Shown: positions 1-7,278, counted from the stretch's first letter. The stretch: 15,674 bases of DNA from Mogibacterium sp. (GCA_017469325.1 JAFUGO010000048.1:1-15674); one strand, 5' to 3'. The notes: generated from the letters alone by a model not told the origin. Numbers and translations: made by a program.

Positions 1-422
1 ATGCATGACGCCGGCGTTGTCGTCTCGAATCCGACAGCCAGAAACACGACATCTTCATCCGGATGAGCTTTTGCGTACTCCACCGCGTCCGACGGCGTAT
101 AGACCGGATTGACCCTGGCTCCACCTGCTCTCGCGCCGGCGAGACTCTTCTCGCTTCCCGGCACTCTGATCAGATCGCCGAAGGTCGTGATGACGCAGCC
201 CTTCTCCTCTGCCAGCCAGACGGCCTCATCTATGAAGCCGACCGGAGTCACGCAGACCGGGCATCCCGGCCCGGATATGAGCTCGATGTTTTCCGGCAAA
301 ATATTCCTTATCCCCAGGCGGAATATCTCATGAGTATGCGTCCCGCAGACTTCCATTATGCGGAGCTTCGGCCCGTCATACCCCTCGATTATCTCCCGGG
401 CAGTCTTTCTTTGTTCTTCCAT
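1..422 (-). CDS. hypD: HypD, [NiFe] hydrogenase maturation protein (N-terminal part only)
   Basis: HypD is the Fe-S scaffold protein that works with HypC to assemble the Fe(CN)2CO group of [NiFe] hydrogenases in the cytoplasm. Only the first 140 residues are here; the gene continues past the left edge of the window (the family is usually about 350-370 residues). Visible family motifs are MEVCGTHTHEIFR around residues 23-35, with Cys26 in the conserved CGTHT loop, then GPGCPVCVTP, and GFETTTPAS near the cut end. The ATG at 420-422 is preceded directly by an in-frame TAA, so it is the first possible start, although the ribosome binding site is weak (GGTG). It lies 100 nt downstream of hypC in the same direction, and no gene or clear terminator was seen between them. 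HypE would be the expected next gene outside the window, but that is inference. Confidence 0.95.
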   Translation of the reverse strand, partial: MEEQRKTAREIIEGYDGPKLRIMEVCGTHTHEIFRLGIRNILPENIELISGPGCPVCVTPVGFIDEAVWLAEEKGCVITTFGDLIRVPGSEKSLAGARAGGARVNPVYTPSDAVEYAKAHPDEDVVFLAVGFETTTPASC

Positions 423-522
423 TTATCTACACCATTCATATTATATGAGCATCCGGCGCTTCGCCCGTACCCGCTCATTCTTTCAGCCTCTATCGGTCCG
501 GCCGCAGCCGCCCATAGTAAAG

Positions 523-732
523 CTAGATCAGCTCGTCCATCAGGGCGTCGGTCTCTTCCGAGTCGTCCGAAGTGATCTTCGCGATAGCGACTCCGGCATG
601 CACCATTACATAATCGCCCGGATCCAGCTCGTCGATGAGCTCAGCCGAGACCTCACGCTGCGCGCCCGAAGCGTCGATCAGTGCCGTGCCGTCCTTTACA
701 CTTACCACTCTCGCCGGTAATCCTACACACAT
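523..732 (-). CDS. hypC: HypC/HybG-type hydrogenase maturation chaperone
   Basis: This 69-residue protein is a HypC-family chaperone, which carries the iron with its CN and CO ligands between HypD and the hydrogenase large subunit precursor. It starts with MCVGLPARVV, where the Cys after the initiator Met is the family's essential residue, and has the usual DPGDYVMVHAGVAI segment. A longer open frame extends upstream to 912, but the MC start and a perfect AGGAGG (740-745) seven bases before the ATG fix the start at 732. The acidic tail (SDDSEETDALMDELI) is typical of the family. It lies 91 nt downstream of hypF and 100 nt upstream of hypD, all in the same direction. The family call is close to certain. 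A nearby [NiFe] hydrogenase large subunit would be its normal partner, and none lies in this window. Confidence 0.95.
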   Translation of the reverse strand: MCVGLPARVVSVKDGTALIDASGAQREVSAELIDELDPGDYVMVHAGVAIAKITSDDSEETDALMDELI

Positions 733-739
733 ATCTATA

Positions 740-745
740 CCTCCT
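740..745 (-). promoter_or_regulatory. Ribosome binding site deciding the hypC start
   Basis: The minus strand reads AGGAGG here, a full match to the anti-Shine-Dalgarno core, with seven bases before the ATG at 730-732. It rules out the longer upstream reading of the same frame and is the strongest ribosome binding site among the three hyp genes in the window. Confidence 0.85.
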
Positions 746-823
746 GAATATCTGTAAAAATGCAGTCTGTCTGAATAGCTACTGCTTTCTGCATCTTCAT
801 CGCGGCGCCCCGGCCGCTTTGCA

Positions 824-3418
824 TCAATCGCGGACTTCCTTTCCAGTCGCCAATGACCTGTACAATCTGCGGGCCGCGACCGCCGCCTGTCCGAGCGCGA
901 TGCCTCCGTCATTCGGCGGCACCATGCAGTGGATCAGCACTTCGAATCCCTCTGCCTTCAGTCCGTCTTCACACATCCTGAGAAGGAGCCTGTTCTGGAA
1001 CACCCCTCCGCTCAGCGCTGCCACGTTCATCCCGCTGCTTTCTCTTATCCTGCGGCACATCGCTATTATACCGTCCGCAAGTCCGCGGTGGAACATCCAC
1101 GCGAGCTCCTCACGCTTTCTTTCCAATGCTTCTCCGGGTATTACATTTACAGCCTCCGTCATCTGCTCCGCTATCCAGCCGAAGAGCCTGTCCGTATCCT
1201 GTACCGCCGTTCCGTCTTCAGCTTCGATCAGACTGTCGAAGACCGGTCTGCCTGCGGCCTTTTCCGGCTCGCTTTCTTCGCTGTACCTCTCCGCCGTGAA
1301 CTGCAGGGTCGTGGATGCCTCACCCTCAAATGTCGATTTGCGTCTGATCCCGAGGACCGCGCTCACTGCGTCGAACAGTCTGCCCGCGCTGGTCGACCTG
1401 ACCGCATTTATGTTTTTATCCGCCATCATGAACTGGAATCCGAGCTCCTGCTCCGTGCAGAGTCCGAGCTTCAAGGCTGCCCCGGCGGTCTTTTCACGAG
1501 CCCTTGCCCGCAGCCGCTCATCGCTTCCGGCTTCTTTATTAAGTGCGAGTCCACCGGCTTCTGCTTCATTATCGAGCGCCGGTCCACCTTCTTCCGTTCC
1601 ATTATCAAGCGCAGATCCGTAAAGCATCGACACCGCGATCCGCCAGCCTTCCTTCGCTGAGATATCTCCACCGAGCTGTTTGAACGGGCTGATGTGCCCG
1701 GCCCTTGTGTATCCGTCCAGGTCGCACGCGAGGAACTCCCCTCCCCATATGCTTCCGTCATCTCCGTAGCCCGTTCCGTCAAACGATACACCGATGACCT
1801 TATCCGCGCGGTCGTTCTCCGCAAGGCACGACGCGATGTGCGCGTAGTGGTGCTGGACCTCCACCAGCGGGACTCCCAGCTGATCCGCCAGCTCGCGGGC
1901 AACGAGCGAGGTGTTGTACCCCGGATGCTTGTCGCAGGCTATCATCTGCGGCGGAGCCTCGAGCAGATCGCACATCCTCTTCATGGATTCGCGCAGAGCC
2001 TTTACAGTGCGCATGTCCTCGGTGTCGCCCACGTAAGGTGACGGATAGAAGAGATGGTTGCGTGACACGCAGAATGTATTCTTGAGCTCACCGCCAGCCG
2101 CGAGCACATTCCCCTCGGCCGGCATATCCAGCATGAACGGAAGAGGCGCGTAGCCGCGGGAGCGCCGTATCATGTAAGGCTTTCCGTTGTGGAAGTCCAT
2201 CACGCTGTCATCAGCGCGCAGCCTTATAAGTCTGTTGTGGCTCAGGATCAGATCGCACATGCGCGAGAGCTCGCGCACCGCGTCTTCATCGTCCCTGCAG
2301 ATAGCAGCTCCGGACACATTGCCGCTGGTCATCACCAGGCAGTCCGGCATCACGATGCCGTCCGGGTAGTCGAATATGAGCATCTGCACAGGCGCGTACG
2401 GCAGCATCACGCCGACCGCCGGATTGTCCGGAGCGATCCCCGGAGCGAGCAATGTCTCGTTTACGTTGGCTGTACCGCGTCCCGATGCGGAAGCTTCGCC
2501 CGCAGCCATATTGCAGCCGCGTTTTCTGAGGAGCATGATAGGCTTCTGGTGCCCGTCGATTATCTCCTCCTGCCACTTTTCTATGACGCATTCCCTGCGC
2601 ACCGCGTCAAGATCTCTCATCATGACCGCGAAAGGTTTTGCCGGCCGCGGCTTCAGATCGCGAAGCCTCTGCACAGCCTCCTGGTTCGTCGCATCGCAGC
2701 AGAGGTGGAATCCTCCTATGCCTTTTATGGCGACTATCCCGCCCCCGCTTATGACGCGGCGGGTCTCGGTAATAGCCGGTCCTCCCTTCATGTACTTAGG
2801 GAGCTTCTTTACATCGACCGGAAGCTCCGCGCTTCCGTCCGCAGGTATGAGGTAGACCTCCGGGCCGCAGTCATTGCAGCACACCGGCTGGGCACCATAG
2901 CGCCTGGTCTCCGCATGAGTGTATTCGTATTCGCATTCAGGACACATCGGGAATTCCGACATGCTCGTGCGGATGCGGTCGTAAGGCATGCCGTCGAGTA
3001 TGGTCGCCCTCGGCCCGCATGATGTACAGTTTATGAAAGGATGCAGATATCTCCGGTTGGAAGGATCAAAGAGCTCCGCCTTGCACCTGTCGCAGGTGGC
3101 GATGTCGGGCGATACGAATATCTCGCCCTGGACCTTTGCGCTTTCGATTATGGTGAAGCTGTCGTCCTTTCCGATGTTCTCCGGAGCGTCCTCTCTGTCG
3201 AGCTTCAGGATGATCGCGCGGTCAGGCGGGTTGTGGACGAGGTCGTCAAAGAAAGCGTCGATGTCCGATGCTTCACCCTGGGCGTCGATCTCCACGAACG
3301 GACCCTTGTTGCACACGCTTCCCTTCACGGAGTGCGCGTGCGCGAGCCTGTCTACCGTGGGGCGGAACCCTACGCCCTGCACTATTCCGTATACTCTTGC
3401 GATCTCTGCTTTCTGCAT
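824..3418 (-). CDS. hypF: HypF carbamoyltransferase for [NiFe] hydrogenase maturation
   Basis: HypF transfers the carbamoyl group of carbamoyl phosphate, via an adenylate, to HypE as the source of the cyanide ligands. The domains follow the family order. An acylphosphatase domain covers about residues 5-90 (GIVQGVGFRP). Two zinc fingers follow with Cys109/112/131/134 and Cys159/162/181/184. A YrdC-like domain lies at about 200-385 (SGNVSGAAIC). A Kae1-like carbamoyltransferase domain covers about 435-860, with HHYAH at 523-527, FDGTGYGDDG and LSGGVFQN. At 864 residues it is about 100 longer than usual. Part of the excess is an 11-residue tandem repeat (ALDNGTEEGGP, ALDNEAEAGGL, ALNKEAGS) near residues 603-635. 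The ATG at 3416-3418 is followed by a normal acylphosphatase N-terminus, but the ribosome binding site is weak and lies in a small hairpin. It sits 90 nt downstream of a nitrogenase component 1-like gene. Confidence 0.95.
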   Translation of the reverse strand: MQKAEIARVYGIVQGVGFRPTVDRLAHAHSVKGSVCNKGPFVEIDAQGEASDIDAFFDDLVHNPPDRAIILKLDREDAPENIGKDDSFTIIESAKVQGEIFVSPDIATCDRCKAELFDPSNRRYLHPFINCTSCGPRATILDGMPYDRIRTSMSEFPMCPECEYEYTHAETRRYGAQPVCCNDCGPEVYLIPADGSAELPVDVKKLPKYMKGGPAITETRRVISGGGIVAIKGIGGFHLCCDATNQEAVQRLRDLKPRPAKPFAVMMRDLDAVRRECVIEKWQEEIIDGHQKPIMLLRKRGCNMAAGEASASGRGTANVNETLLAPGIAPDNPAVGVMLPYAPVQMLIFDYPDGIVMPDCLVMTSGNVSGAAICRDDEDAVRELSRMCDLILSHNRLIRLRADDSVMDFHNGKPYMIRRSRGYAPLPFMLDMPAEGNVLAAGGELKNTFCVSRNHLFYPSPYVGDTEDMRTVKALRESMKRMCDLLEAPPQMIACDKHPGYNTSLVARELADQLGVPLVEVQHHYAHIASCLAENDRADKVIGVSFDGTGYGDDGSIWGGEFLACDLDGYTRAGHISPFKQLGGDISAKEGWRIAVSMLYGSALDNGTEEGGPALDNEAEAGGLALNKEAGSDERLRARAREKTAGAALKLGLCTEQELGFQFMMADKNINAVRSTSAGRLFDAVSAVLGIRRKSTFEGEASTTLQFTAERYSEESEPEKAAGRPVFDSLIEAEDGTAVQDTDRLFGWIAEQMTEAVNVIPGEALERKREELAWMFHRGLADGIIAMCRRIRESSGMNVAALSGGVFQNRLLLRMCEDGLKAEGFEVLIHCMVPPNDGGIALGQAAVAARRLYRSLATGKEVRD
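1514..1612 (-). repeat. 33-bp tandem repeat inside hypF
   Basis: About two and a half in-frame copies of a 33-bp unit encode ALDNGTEEGGP, ALDNEAEAGGL and a decaying ALNKEAGS. The unit is a multiple of three, so the reading frame is kept. The encoded peptide is acidic, rich in Gly and Ala, and lies between two conserved parts of the Kae1-like domain (after SMLYGS and before the LGLCTEQELGFQ segment), so it is probably a surface loop. Confidence 0.8.
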
Positions 3419-3425
3419 TCTTTGC

Positions 3426-3443
3426 CGGATCCTGATCGATCCG
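3426..3443 (-). promoter_or_regulatory. Small hairpin over the hypF ribosome binding region
   Basis: Arms CGGATC (3426-3431) and GATCCG (3438-3443) with a six-base loop lie eight bases upstream of the hypF ATG. On the minus strand the only Shine-Dalgarno-like run (AGGATC) falls inside this hairpin, so translation of hypF may be held low or coupled to the upstream gene. It is short, and a chance occurrence is possible. Confidence 0.35.
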
Positions 3444-3508
3444 CGTTATTCCCTGTGATCCCTGTTAAGTATTCCGTTACTTTCACGATTCCCGGCGGTC
3501 CTGACGGA

Positions 3509-4675
3509 TCAGTTCAGGACCCCCGATACCGCGAAGTGAGGCAGGTCTATGAACAGACTGCCGGATCCTCTCGCGGCTTTGCGGAACGACCCGTCGGCTA
3601 TTATGACATCGTAGCCGCCGTTGGTTACAAGGTCGATGAATCCGCTTTCTTCCTTTATCTTTATGTCGCCGTCCTCTTTGATGCTTTTGTCCATCATGAA
3701 CCAGGACGCGACTGTTATGTCCGCTTCAGGATCGTTCAGGTCCGAGCGGATGATATCTCTTATCGTATTTGCCCTTATCTGTTGGTGGATGACGAGCACC
3801 CTTTTTCCGGTAAGTGTTGCTGTAAGATCCGCGCGTCCATTTATGCCGTTTCCGCCATTTCCGCAGTCACGTTCGCTTTCTTCAGCATACTTTTTGCATG
3901 CGGCTTCCCAGGCATCCGCGGCAAGTATGTCGCGGCATTCGTAAGGTGTGCCGAAGCGCTCCTCGAGGCGCCTCGCTGCAGCAAGCCCTGCGGGAGCGAT
4001 CACTATATTGCGCTCCATGCGGTCCGCATTCCGGAATACATCAAGGTCCTTACCCGCTCCGTAGCAGATCACCTCCGCCGCGCCTTCCGTTTTCATGATA
4101 TCTTCTATTTTTGCCGAAGCGTCATTCATGCCGGTATCGAGAGGTGTGACTCCGAGGACTCCTACCGAGCCGGGTATGACATCGCGGCCTGCAGGCTGCT
4201 CACCGCCGGCAGCCTCACTGCCTTCCGGAGCAAAAGTCCTGAAGAGCTCCAGATAGGCTTTTCTTATGCCCTCGTCGTACCAGGCGATGCCGTTGGTATC
4301 CATCGCTATCACCGGGAGCCCGGTGCGCTTTTCTGCCATCCGCTTCAGCGCCCTGTAGTCGGTAGCGATCGTTGCCGGCACAGGTGTGCCGACGATCGCA
4401 ATGAATTTTGCGTCGAGCTTCTTAGACGCCTTAGCGATCTTGTCTATCATGAGGTCATCGCGTCCCATTATCGCGTCCATGTCGCGGAGTCCTGCCGAGA
4501 ACACGGCGCTCTTTGTACCGAGCCAGCGCGGCTCATCAAAACCGCACACGTTGCCCGCGCAGCCTCCTGCGTCGACTATTATCACCATGCCGCCGAGTTC
4601 ATACAGGACCGACGCGGCTCCGGACTGGTCGGGAGCGAAGGGATATATTATCTTGTGAAGTCCTTTTACGCTCAT
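3509..4675 (-). CDS. Nitrogenase component 1-like protein, second subunit (NifK/BchB-like)
   Basis: This 388-residue protein belongs to the nitrogenase component 1 superfamily (NifD/K, BchN/B, CfbD and uncharacterised relatives); its substrate is unknown. The N-terminus can be aligned with NifK. The NifK position Cys70 appears to be Asp16 (APDQSGAA), Cys95 matches Cys39 (DAGGCAGNVCG), and the third Cys is replaced near GTPVPATIATD. Asp as a cluster ligand is known from BchB of dark-operative protochlorophyllide reductase. A low-complexity stretch (GNGGNGING) and a Gly/Ala/Glu-rich insert interrupt the middle. The protein is shorter than NifK (about 520). The frame is open upstream to 4750, but the ATG at 4673-4675 gives an ATGA overlap with the preceding component 1-like gene, pointing to translational coupling and a heteromeric complex. 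NifD/K for N2 fixation is unlikely. Confidence 0.8.
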   Translation of the reverse strand: MSVKGLHKIIYPFAPDQSGAASVLYELGGMVIIVDAGGCAGNVCGFDEPRWLGTKSAVFSAGLRDMDAIMGRDDLMIDKIAKASKKLDAKFIAIVGTPVPATIATDYRALKRMAEKRTGLPVIAMDTNGIAWYDEGIRKAYLELFRTFAPEGSEAAGGEQPAGRDVIPGSVGVLGVTPLDTGMNDASAKIEDIMKTEGAAEVICYGAGKDLDVFRNADRMERNIVIAPAGLAAARRLEERFGTPYECRDILAADAWEAACKKYAEESERDCGNGGNGINGRADLTATLTGKRVLVIHQQIRANTIRDIIRSDLNDPEADITVASWFMMDKSIKEDGDIKIKEESGFIDLVTNGGYDVIIADGSFRKAARGSGSLFIDLPHFAVSGVLN

Positions 4676-5958
4676 GCCATCGCCTCCGACATCTCCGTGA
4701 ATAGCTTCCGCACGCCCTCGTAACCGAACGGCTGTCTTTCTCCGTTCCACGGCACGTTAGGGCTGTCCGGGTGATAGTACGCGGCGTCCGCTCCGATTGT
4801 TAGGTCCGCCTCAGCGCTGCTGCTGTCGTAGTAAAGCATCGTCGGCGACAGGTTCGTGAAGACGCGTGTCTCAGGCGAGACTTCCGCCAGACGCCTTATG
4901 TACACAAAGTCTTCCTTTGAAATATTGCTGTATATCTCGGGCACGGTCAGCCCGTATTTTGAGAGAGCCAGAGCGAGCTCGAACGCGTTGGCGTTGGACA
5001 TCTCTCCGACGGATATGCGGGCACCCGGATGCTTATCCGTAAAAGCGCGCACCGCCTCCTCCGCGGCTTTCCTGTAGGAGCTGCCGTCGAAGGTCGCCCC
5101 GATGCTCCCGGCCAGCGCACTGTACTGGCTTGCGATCTTGTCCGTCTGGTAGAGCCTCGTTATCTCGAGGTAAGGGATCCCGAGGCGCTCCGTCATGTCG
5201 TCAGCGGCCGTCCTCGCCTCATGATTGAGGACCAGGTTGAAGTTGGCCTTCGACATCCCCAGATAGCTCTCATAATCTTCGCAGCGGGATATCTCGTTGA
5301 CGGTGCGGACGCCCGCCTGTTTCAGGAGCTCATAGAGCTCGCAGCTGTCATCGAGAGGCGCGAAGTATCCCAGCAGATTGACTGTGCGGGGATCGCGGCG
5401 CGAAGGCTCAAGCAGCGAGTATATGGATTTGCGGACCAGCACCATAGGCGGCTTGCGGCCTTCGCGCGTAAGCGCGTACATATAGCACGGCCTTACCGGG
5501 ACACCCGCGCTTACCTCTGCCTTGCGGCAGACGCGATCCCAGTCCGTACCCAGCAGCGCGTCCACGCAGGTCCCGCATACCATCACCACCGACGGCTTCT
5601 CATCCAGGTATTCAACGACTTCCTTTACGGCGGCCGGCACTCTCGCCAGGTGGTCGCCGTTCACTATGTCCGACTCATCCATCAGCAAAAAGAAGAACCT
5701 GTCCTCATAGCCCGGGATCTCGAACACCAGCTTGGTGTTCCTTCCGCAGCATCCCGGCGCCACGAGCAGCATAACAGAGCCCGGCACCGCAAGACCGGCC
5801 CTTTTGACACCGAAGCCGGTCGCGCCCGGCGAGTTGAAAGCCAAAGTCGCCGGCGAGCTGTAGATCAGCTGCGATGCCGGCACCAGCTCCGCCGGGATGC
5901 TTCCGCTCCCCATATCATTCAGTTCTTTCAGTGTTATGCTGTAAGGTTTCTTCTCCAT
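4672..5958 (-). CDS. Nitrogenase component 1-like protein, first subunit (NifD/BchN-like)
   Basis: This 428-residue protein is a second member of the nitrogenase component 1 superfamily and the likely partner of the overlapping downstream gene. Aligned by eye with NifD, Cys88 matches Cys70 (APGCCGRN) and Cys154 matches Cys131 (CGTCVDALLGTDW). The first nitrogenase Cys (NifD Cys62) is missing from the segment around residues 34-48. The segment between the two conserved Cys, FLLMDESDIVNGDHLARV, matches the NifD region before its third Cys. The FeMo-cofactor ligand Cys and His of NifD were not recognised. The ATG at 5956-5958 begins MEKKPYSITL; its ribosome binding site is poor. A 331-nt spacer separates it from the NifH-like gene, so it may also have its own control. 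The family call is firm; the biochemical role is unknown. Confidence 0.8.
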   Translation of the reverse strand: MEKKPYSITLKELNDMGSGSIPAELVPASQLIYSSPATLAFNSPGATGFGVKRAGLAVPGSVMLLVAPGCCGRNTKLVFEIPGYEDRFFFLLMDESDIVNGDHLARVPAAVKEVVEYLDEKPSVVMVCGTCVDALLGTDWDRVCRKAEVSAGVPVRPCYMYALTREGRKPPMVLVRKSIYSLLEPSRRDPRTVNLLGYFAPLDDSCELYELLKQAGVRTVNEISRCEDYESYLGMSKANFNLVLNHEARTAADDMTERLGIPYLEITRLYQTDKIASQYSALAGSIGATFDGSSYRKAAEEAVRAFTDKHPGARISVGEMSNANAFELALALSKYGLTVPEIYSNISKEDFVYIRRLAEVSPETRVFTNLSPTMLYYDSSSAEADLTIGADAAYYHPDSPNVPWNGERQPFGYEGVRKLFTEMSEAMA

Positions 5959-6289
5959 AAAGCTGTTTCTTGTCTTTCTGATGCATAAACATGTAAAGTG
6001 TCAAGATTGTATCCCGTTATTACATCAATATTGCTTCTTCGAGCATCTTTTTCTTGTCGATGGATCTTTTTATCTTCGCAACTGTCAAGACTATTTCAGA
6101 ATTGTCTTGACAATTAAGCCCGAAAAGCTGCTTTTATGCAAGATTGCAGCCTTAATTCCCTATTTATCGGACCATTTCGCGCTCCATTCTTGACAATTCT
6201 CTGTAGTATTCGATGGATATACAAGACGAAGCGACCGGTAACATCAATCTCCACAATTCAGCTGACAGAAGGACTCAAATGTCGCGCCA
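5959..6289 (-). promoter_or_regulatory. AT-rich spacer between the Fe protein gene and component 1-like genes, with repeated TCTTGACA
   Basis: No convincing gene was found in these 331 nt, which are visibly richer in A and T than their neighbours. The 8-mer TCTTGACA occurs four times: as TGTCAAGA on the plus strand at 5999-6006 and 6083-6090, and as TCTTGACA at 6105-6112 and 6188-6195. The middle two form an inverted repeat (TGTCAAGAC, 12 nt, GTCTTGACA; 6083-6112), and the third sits inside AATTGTCTTGACAATT (6100-6115). The motif contains the -35 consensus TTGACA, but no good -10 box stands 16-18 bases downstream of any minus-strand copy. Repeated operator half-sites are therefore the better reading. 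A weak hairpin on the minus strand (6124-6131 with 6146-6153, followed by four T) could attenuate transcription after the Fe protein gene. Confidence 0.5.
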
Positions 6290-7042
6290 TCAGGACAGCT
6301 CCAGCAGTCGCTCTGCCAGTTCTCTGAATTTTGCGCTCACCGGCAGATCCGGGTCGCCTTCTATAACGGTCTTTCCCATGTCCTCGAAGCGGTTTATGTC
6401 ATCGCTCCTCGGGATGTCGCCAATTATCTGAAGGCCTTTCTCTTCCGCGAAAGCCCTCACCTTTTCTTCCTCTTCGGGTATGTTGCGGCGGTTCAGGATG
6501 ATCCCCGCGACATCCGCGTATCCGCGGTCCTCAAAGTTGTCCACCGCCGTGCAGATGTTGTTGGCTGCATAAAGGGCCATCTTCTCGCCGGAAGTCACTA
6601 TCACCACGTGCTCCGCGTAGCCCTCGCGTATGGGAGCCGCGAAACCTCCGCAGACAACATCTCCGAGCACGTCGTAAAGGACCACGTCCGGCTTCACCTT
6701 CTCGAACAGCTCGAGGTCCTCGAGTATGTTGAAGGTGGCTATGATGCCGCGGCCCGCGCAGCCGAGTCCCGGGGTAGGCCCTCCGGTCTCGATGCAGAGA
6801 ACTCCGCCAAAGCCTTCCTCCGCGATCTCCGAAAGAGAAGCCGGGCCGTCGGCGTTCTCCCTCAGATATTCCATGACCGGCTGCTGAGCCTTGCCGCCCA
6901 GCAGGTTCATCGTCGAGTCAGCCTTGGGATCGCATCCTATCTGTATGACCTTTTTCCCCATGGACGCAAAAGCCGCCGCCAGATTAGCGGTCATTGTGGA
7001 TTTGCCGATCCCGCCCTTTCCGTATATCGCCAGTTTTAGCAT
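6290..7042 (-). CDS. NifH-like Fe protein (nitrogenase-like reductase component)
   Basis: This 250-residue ATPase belongs to the NifH/BchL/CfbC family, homodimers that bind one 4Fe-4S cluster and pass electrons to a component 1 partner with ATP hydrolysis. The P-loop GKGGIGKST is at residues 8-16 and GCDPKADST at 36-44. The two cluster ligands are Cys95 (GLGCAGRG) and Cys131 ([13 protein letters not shown]). Arg98 corresponds to the NifH Arg that is ADP-ribosylated in some nitrogen fixers. It is shorter than typical NifH (about 270-295). The ATG at 7040-7042 has GGAG (7050-7053) seven bases upstream. It is the first gene of the minus-strand unit and is followed by the two component 1-like genes, which are its likely electron acceptors. 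No NifB, NifE or NifN is nearby, so a nitrogenase-like enzyme other than N2 nitrogenase is inferred. Confidence 0.9.
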   Translation of the reverse strand: MLKLAIYGKGGIGKSTMTANLAAAFASMGKKVIQIGCDPKADSTMNLLGGKAQQPVMEYLRENADGPASLSEIAEEGFGGVLCIETGGPTPGLGCAGRGIIATFNILEDLELFEKVKPDVVLYDVLGDVVCGGFAAPIREGYAEHVVIVTSGEKMALYAANNICTAVDNFEDRGYADVAGIILNRRNIPEEEEKVRAFAEEKGLQIIGDIPRSDDINRFEDMGKTVIEGDPDLPVSAKFRELAERLLELS

Positions 7043-7060
7043 TTATAATCTCCATTCGAT

Positions 7061-7140
7061 GGCGCGCCGCCAGTATTTCAGCCTCAGTTGCGCCATTCCC
7101 GTTCTCCGGGAATAAGCAGGGGCGCCGCCCCCAACTGAAA
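7061..7140 (-). ncRNA. Branched RNA structure in the leader of the Fe protein gene
   Basis: Read on the minus strand, a stem TTTCAGTTG with CAACTG (and CTGAAA further out) encloses two hairpins: GGGGC-ggc-GCCCC (7121-7133) and ATTCCCG-gagaa-CGGGAAT (7094-7112). Together they make a compact three-way junction just downstream of the terminator-like hairpin. A further small hairpin (TGGCG, CGCCA; about 7059-7071) precedes the ribosome binding site. I did not recognise a known riboswitch class, so whether this is a sensing RNA is unproven. Confidence 0.4.
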
Positions 7141-7179
7141 AGGCTCTTTCGCCGCGGTCTGCCCGCAACGAAAAAGCCT
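7141..7179 (-). terminator. Terminator-like hairpin within the leader (possible attenuator)
   Basis: AGGCTCTTTCG (7141-7151) pairs with CGAAAAAGCCT (7169-7179) over 11 positions with one G-U in the minus-strand RNA, and an inner GCGG/CCGC stem (7154-7157, 7163-7166) continues the hairpin. On the minus strand the stem is followed by TTTT. It lies about 100 nt upstream of the Fe protein ATG and downstream of the predicted promoter, where an intrinsic terminator would act as an attenuator. The T run is short, so it could be only a stable leader hairpin. Confidence 0.45.
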
Positions 7180-7198
7180 GCAATGATCTTTATTTATG

Positions 7199-7239
7199 CA
7201 TACGCCGGCACCATTTTCGTTAAGTGCATGCGCGTATGC
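7199..7239 (-). repeat. Long hairpin in the leader of the Fe protein gene
   Basis: GCATACGC (7199-7206) pairs with GCGTATGC (7232-7239), and inside it GCAC pairs with GTGC, leaving a loop rich in A and T. No T run follows on either strand, so it is not an intrinsic terminator. It is part of the 313-nt stretch between the predicted start of transcription and the Fe protein gene. Confidence 0.55.
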
Positions 7240-7250
7240 CGGACGCCTCT

Positions 7251-7278
7251 GCCTGTTACATGAAGCCTGTTATATGAA
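7251..7278. repeat. 14-bp tandem repeat in the leader region
   Basis: GCCTGTTACATGAA (7251-7264) is followed directly by GCCTGTTATATGAA (7265-7278), differing at one base. A degenerate third unit, GCGCCTCTTATGAT, may follow. It lies between the long hairpin and the promoter and has no coding role that I can see. Confidence 0.75.

Noticed and set aside
733..912. N-terminal extension of the hypC frame
   Set aside because: It overlaps the end of hypF, is Arg/Asp-rich without family similarity, and HypC needs its Met-Cys start, which is preceded by a perfect ribosome binding site.
3041..4723. Long open frame on the plus strand (560 codons)
   Set aside because: It is antisense to hypF and the component 1-like gene, which carry clear family motifs. 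Its translation shows no domain, and the long frame follows from the GC-rich codon use of the opposite strand.
5981..6004. Promoter using TTGACA at 5999-6004 on the minus strand
   Set aside because: No -10 box stands at a distance of 16-18 bases; the nearest TATGCA is only about 12 bases away.
6100..6115. AATTGTCTTGACAATT as a transcription terminator hairpin
   Set aside because: The loop would be only two bases and no T run follows. A DNA-level dyad is the better explanation.
5981..6193. Small plus-strand open frame in the AT-rich spacer
   Set aside because: There is no ribosome binding site and no recognisable motif, and it covers the repeated operator-like sites. A chance frame is more likely.
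3509..7042. True N2-fixing nitrogenase
   Set aside because: The component 1-like proteins lack part of the P-cluster Cys set and recognisable cofactor ligands, are shorter than NifD/NifK, and nifB, nifE and nifN are absent from the window.
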